A stretch of 64,000 bases of DNA, taken from Eriocheir sinensis (Eukaryota > Arthropoda > Malacostraca > Decapoda > Varunidae). The position numbers and the translations under genes were made by a program. The notes under the pieces were generated by a model that saw only the letters and a list, made by a program, of their open reading frames with translations, had not been told where the DNA came from and made no database searches. Shown here piece after piece: positions 1 through 64,000 of the stretch; within the stretch, counting starts at the first letter, position 1, and each line of letters begins with the position of its first letter. The stretch covers positions 17,747,600-17,811,599 of the forward strand of contig NC_066517.1 in the NCBI RefSeq assembly GCF_024679095.1, written 5' to 3'.

Positions 1-1710
1 CTCTCGTTAATATGCTCTGCGGCCTTTAGAAAAAACCGTAATAGGAGTCGGGTACGTTTAAGAATATGGACTTTTGATTCCTTTTCCCTACCCTCACTCT
101 CTTCCTTTTTTTCCTTCTTCTTCTTTTTCAGATTTCCCCCCTAAAAAGGGGGACAGGGCCTTTGCACAAAGGCGGCCCTGTAAGGGGGGGCGGGCAATTT
201 AAGTCCCGGGGGGTGTAGGGACGCCTCCGCCGCCGCCACAGTCACGGGTAACAGCCGGCGAGCAGCGACGGAGGCACGGGCCCTCCGGGCAGGCGCCCAG
301 AATCAGCCCGTAGCGGTACACGTGCGAGCAGCCGACTAGTCGACTTGACTGCGGAGGGGTGGCCCAAAGCGAGGATGACCTCGCGGGTCCATCTCGCCGC
401 CGCAGAAGAGCCACCCGGCTGCTCGCCCGTGGAGCTGGCGTTCCACTGTCTTTTTTTCCTCTTCCTCAGGGCAATTTATATTTACTTGATTACTAATCGG
501 GAAGAGAGAGATTAAGTAGCGAGCGTTCCCACCACTATGCAATACACGACCCAATTGTGCTCAGCTTCTTTGCGGCCCGTTGATTGGGCGACACGGATGA
601 GGCAGACGATGAAAGAAACTGATAACGTACCTGACAGCTCGAGGTGAAACTGAAGGGATGCTGGGTATATCGGGGGAAGGGTGATGGGAGGGATGCTGGG
701 TATATCGGGGGAAGGGTGATGGGAGGGATGCTGGGTATATCGGGGGAAGGGTGATGGGAGGGATGCTGGGTATATCGGGGGAAGGGTGATGGGAGGGATG
801 CTGGGTATATCGGGGGAAGGGTGATGGGAGGGATGCTGGATATATCGGGGGAAGGGTGATGGGAGGGATGCTGGGTATATTGGGAGAAGGGTGCCGGGGA
901 TGGGGATGCCAGGGAAGAGGAAACAAGGGAAAGACTAAATGCGAGTAATTGGAAAGTAGGAGAGTGAGAGTCAGAAAAGAGTGGTAAAAAGATGAACAAA
1001 CTAACACACAAACAGACAAACAAAGCGGCAGACACACAAACAGACACACAAACAGAGAGACAGAGGATGAGATGAATATGGAAGCAAAGAAAGTAAATTA
1101 AGATGGAAGAAGAAACGAAAGAAGCAAGAGAAGGAGGAGGAGGAGGAGGAGCAGGATAGAGAAGAAGGATGCGGTTATGAAAAACGAAATCCAGGAGCGC
1201 GGACGACAACGAGGAGCAAGAAGTGAGGAGACGATGACCTTAAAATTGAATATTCAGACGAACTGCGAAGTCAACAGACCCTACCAGACTGTACCTATGT
1301 TACCGGTTACCTGAAGGAGGGACGTATGAGGCGGAAGGTAGGAAGGAAGGTAGGAAGGAGGAGGGAGGGAGAAGGGAGGAGGAAGGTAATTGCGAATCCC
1401 TATATATGTTGATGCGTGTGGCTTTCGGCTTCAATTTGTATCTAGCTGACGAGGTGTATTGTAGGTTTTAGACGAAGAGGACCGATTGCCTAAATGAAGG
1501 ACTAAGAAGAAGAAGAAGAGGAGGAGGAGGAGGAGGTGGTGGTGGAGGTGATGGAGGAGGAAAATGAAAGGGAAAAAGACGAAGTAAAAAGGTGTTCCCA
1601 TTCTCCCTCGACTTTCAACATCTTTCCCCTTCCTTCTCCAACTCCACCACCTCCTCACTCCACCTCCCCCTCCCCCTCATCATCATCCTCTTCCTCTCCG
1701 TCTTCCGTAC
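1..1710. other. Intron after exon M; no supported exon
   Basis: This stretch should be the intron following exon M. It holds a small hairpin (ACAGGGC...GCCCTGT, about 151-181), a GC-rich segment at 200-430, a 35-bp minisatellite (656-900), purine-rich DNA (1080-1400) and GGA/GGT microsatellites (1508-1570). I looked for TM4-TM7 on the minus strand and found none. The GC-rich segment has a minus-strand frame with five cysteines (199-414), but no family is recognisable. Confidence 0.5.
656..900. repeat. 35-bp minisatellite, about 7 copies
   Basis: The unit GGATGCTGGGTATATCGGGG plus GAAGGGTGATGGGAG recurs every 35 bp, nearly identical for six copies, with the last unit diverged. The minus-strand ORFs that cross it, with repeated Ser-Pro-Pro-Ile-Tyr peptides, are a by-product. 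Confidence 0.95.
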
Positions 1711-61644
<59,934 letters not shown>

Positions 61645-61649
61645 CTGAG

Positions 61650-63290
61650 AACACAGCGCCGAGAGGGAAGAGTGTAAGAGGTTTATTGATACTTGGAGAG
61701 GGAAGAGTGTAAGAGGTTTATTGATACTTGGAGAGCTGGATAGAGAAGGAAAAATGGGGAACGTGTGTAGAGGCGACGGAAAAGAGAGAAGAAATGGGTG
61801 AGGAGGAGTTGTAGAAGTAAGGACAGGCTGGAAAACATGTAGAAAAAGGATGAAAGAGCAGAAAGAGAAGCAGAAAGAGAAGAGAAAAGGGGAAATGGTT
61901 AAAGTGTGTGTAAAGGTGACGCAACAGAGAATGAAAAGAAATAGGGAGAGAGATGTTTGTAGAGGTAAAAGAGTGGAAATCATGTAGATAGGAGAGGGAT
62001 GAAAAAGCAGAGAGAACAGAAAAGGAAAAATTGATGATGTGAAGAGGTGACGGAAAAGAGAGATAGAAAAGAAATAAGGGTGAGAAGAGGTTTTAAAACT
62101 AATGGTCAGACTTTTTTACAGCAAGGGAGGCAATTAAAGGGAAAAAAAATCAAAAGGCGCTGCTCCGATAAAGGAGAGAAGAATTAGTTGTCAAAAGGAA
62201 GGTCAATTTCGGAAGAAGAGGTGTCTTGATTTTCTCCTCCTAATAGAGTTAAAGACTGAAAAGCATGTACGAGAGAGAGGAAAGTGCAGAAAGAGAATAG
62301 GAAAGGGAAAATGTTAAACGTGTGAAGAGTAGCGACGAAAAAGGTGCGTGTGTAAAGAGGCAACGGAAAAGGTAGAATGATAAAAAGAAATAAGTAAAGG
62401 GAGAGGGGAATCGTGTAAAAGACGGATGAAAGAGCAACCGCCAGATCAGAAAGAGGGAAGTGGGAAGGTTCTTGGAAGAGGTTTCTCCTGCAGGGAAATC
62501 AAAGCCTGGAAATACGTACAAGGAAGACGAGGAGAAGAAGGATGTTTGTTGGCAGATCTGTGTGTGAATACCAAGAAGTGTGGGGAAAAGAAAACGAGTA
62601 AAGGCTATAGAATCAAAAGAAGAGAGAAATGGAGTATGTATGTAAAGGAGGCAGGGAAATAGATGTGTGCAGGAGGATGAAAAGATAAATAATGAGAACC
62701 AGGGAGACCGGATAGAAACGAATGAATATAATGAGTGAAGGCCACAGAGGGATAAGAAGAGAGAAAAGGAGGATATACGCAAAGAAAAAAAAAGGGATTA
62801 AACGTGTGTAAGAAGATGAAAAGGTGAATAAAGAGAAATAGGAAGACAGGACGGAAACGAAGACAAGGGAATAGACGAATGAATAAAATAAGTGAAGGCA
62901 ACAGAGGGAAAAGAAGAGATAAATAGAAGACGCATGCAAACGAGACAGATGAATAAACGTACCTAGGAAGATGAAGAGGAGAATATTGAGAAACAGGAAC
63001 ACTGGATGAAAACGAAAGGAAGGGAATACGAAAATGAAATGTCAATGTGTAGCGAAGGAGAAACAGAGAGAAGGTAAAAAAAAAAGCCTGTAAACTTAGG
63101 AGTGAACTATTACAGAGAAACACGGTAGATAGAACACAGAGAAGGATAATAAAAGAGGTAATTGGTGGAGAGGCGAGAAGTAAAAGGGAGAGATGGATGA
63201 GAATTGGATAAAGGAAGAGGAGAAAGGTAGTTTATTCACAGGTAGATGAATGTGTAACTAGAGAGGAAGAGGGTGAAGAGGAGAACAAGG
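61650..63290. other. Purine-rich sequence upstream of exon A
   Basis: Plus strand A/G-rich with a perfect ~37-bp duplication (GAGAGGGAAGAGTGTAAGAG, GTTTATTGATACTTG at 61659 and 61696) and weak ~150-bp periodicity containing GGAAAAG(A/G)GAGA and GTGTGTAA. No LDLa or signal-peptide exon recognised. Confidence 0.5.
62110..62253 (-). repeat. 3'-UTR fragment of element-3 family
   Basis: ACTTTTTTACAGCAAGGGAG, GCAATTAAAGGG, AAGGCGCTGCTCCGATAAAG, AAAAGGAAGGTCAATTTCGG, AGAGGTGTCTTGATTTTCTC. Minus-sense. Confidence 0.7.
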
Positions 63291-64000
63291 GAAGGAAATA
63301 ATAAAGGAAAGGAAATAATAAAGGAAGGAAATAATAAAGGAAAGGAAATAATAAAGGAAAGGAAATAATAAAGGAAGGAAATAATAAAGGAAAAAAAATA
63401 ATTAGGGAAGGAAATAATAAAGGAAGGAAATAATAAAGGAGGGAAATAATAAAGAAAGGAAATAATAAAGGAAGGAAATAATAAAGGAAAAAAAATAATT
63501 AGGGAAGGAAATAATAAAGGAAGGAAATAATAAAGGAAAGGAAATAATAAAGGAAAGGAAATAATGAAGGAAGGAAATAATAAAGGAAGGAAATAATAAG
63601 GGAAGGAAATAATAAAGAAAGGAAATAATAAAGGAAGGAAATAATAAAGGAAGGAAATAATAAAGGAAGGAAATAATAAAGGAAAGGAAATAATAAAGGA
63701 AAGGAAATAATAAAGGAAAGGAAATAATAAAGGAAGGAAATAATAAAGGAAAGGAAATAATAAAGGAAAGGAAATAATAAAGGAAAGGAAATAATAAAGG
63801 AAAGGAAATAATAAAGGAAAGGAAATAATAAAGGAAAGGAAATAATGAAGGAAGGAAATAATAAAGGAAGGAAATAATAAGGGAGGGAAATAATAAAGGG
63901 AGGAAATAATAAGGGAGGGAAATAATAAAGGGAGGAAATAATAAAGGAAGGAAATAATAAAGGAAGGAAATAATAAAGGAAAGGAAATAATAAAGGAAAG
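63290..64000. repeat. 16/17-bp purine-AT array running off the window
   Basis: Over 40 units of AAGGAAGGAAATAATA or AAGGAAAGGAAATAATA. The alternation of 16- and 17-bp forms is irregular. It continues past 64000. Confidence 0.97.

Noticed and set aside
1..1710. Remaining 7TM exons of the receptor
   Set aside because: I searched the minus strand for TM4-TM7 motifs and found only repeats and the unexplained GC-rich segment, so these exons are taken to lie outside the window.

Overview
This is animal nuclear DNA, most likely from a decapod crustacean, possibly a crab. The reasons are intron-split genes with GT-AG borders, very heavy microsatellite content, several decayed non-LTR retrotransposons, tRNA-derived SINEs ending in (CA)n, and a short stretch of the arthropod telomere unit (CCTAA/TTAGG). 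Nothing bacterial or viral is visible. The decapod assignment is an inference from overall character and familiarity with the repeats, not a database result.

One host gene runs along nearly the whole window on the minus strand. I assembled 13 coding exons by eye (61644 down to 1711). They encode four LDL-receptor class A modules, a cysteine-rich LRR N-cap, seven leucine-rich repeats, the hinge, and transmembrane helices 1 to 3 of a class A GPCR. Every junction is GT-AG and every phase matches (1-1 for the LDLa exons, 2-2 for the LRR exons, 2-0 and 0-1 for the TM exons). Together they give 1509 nt and 502 whole codons with no stop. This is a type C leucine-rich-repeat GPCR, of the snail GRL101/relaxin-receptor kind. 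The signal peptide and any further LDLa modules lie beyond 64000, and TM4 to TM7 lie before position 1.

The rest is intron. From low to high coordinates: minisatellites (0.65-0.9 kb); a tandemly copied exon edge (2.5-2.9 kb); a CR1-like element with an SGNH-esterase ORF1 (3.1-6.65 kb); a retroelement relic and 3'-UTR fragments (7.6-8.7 kb); a 2.5-kb purine-rich domain (9.0-11.5 kb); a foldback repeat (11.8-13.0 kb); then the LRR exons (11.5-23.0 kb). A 25.6-kb intron (23.0-48.6 kb) holds two tandem retroelements (27.3-31.06 kb), a composite satellite of abutting 25-bp and 18-bp arrays with a duplicated CpG-rich module (33.2-37.0 kb), two MITEs (39.0-39.4 kb), and two retroelements joined 5' to 5' (41.45-44.95 kb). 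After three more exons and a nearly complete Jockey-like element (51.4-54.36 kb) come three more MITEs, a 90-bp minisatellite, a SINE, telomere-like repeats and a purine-rich tandem array running off the right edge.

The most interesting items are the ~193-bp MITE family with exact 8-bp target duplications and a nested insertion whose empty site can be inferred, the composite satellite with its duplicated module, and the duplicated splice acceptor beside the TM1 exon. I found no evidence for a wholly new biological system. Most long ORFs here are by-products of repeats whose period is a multiple of three.
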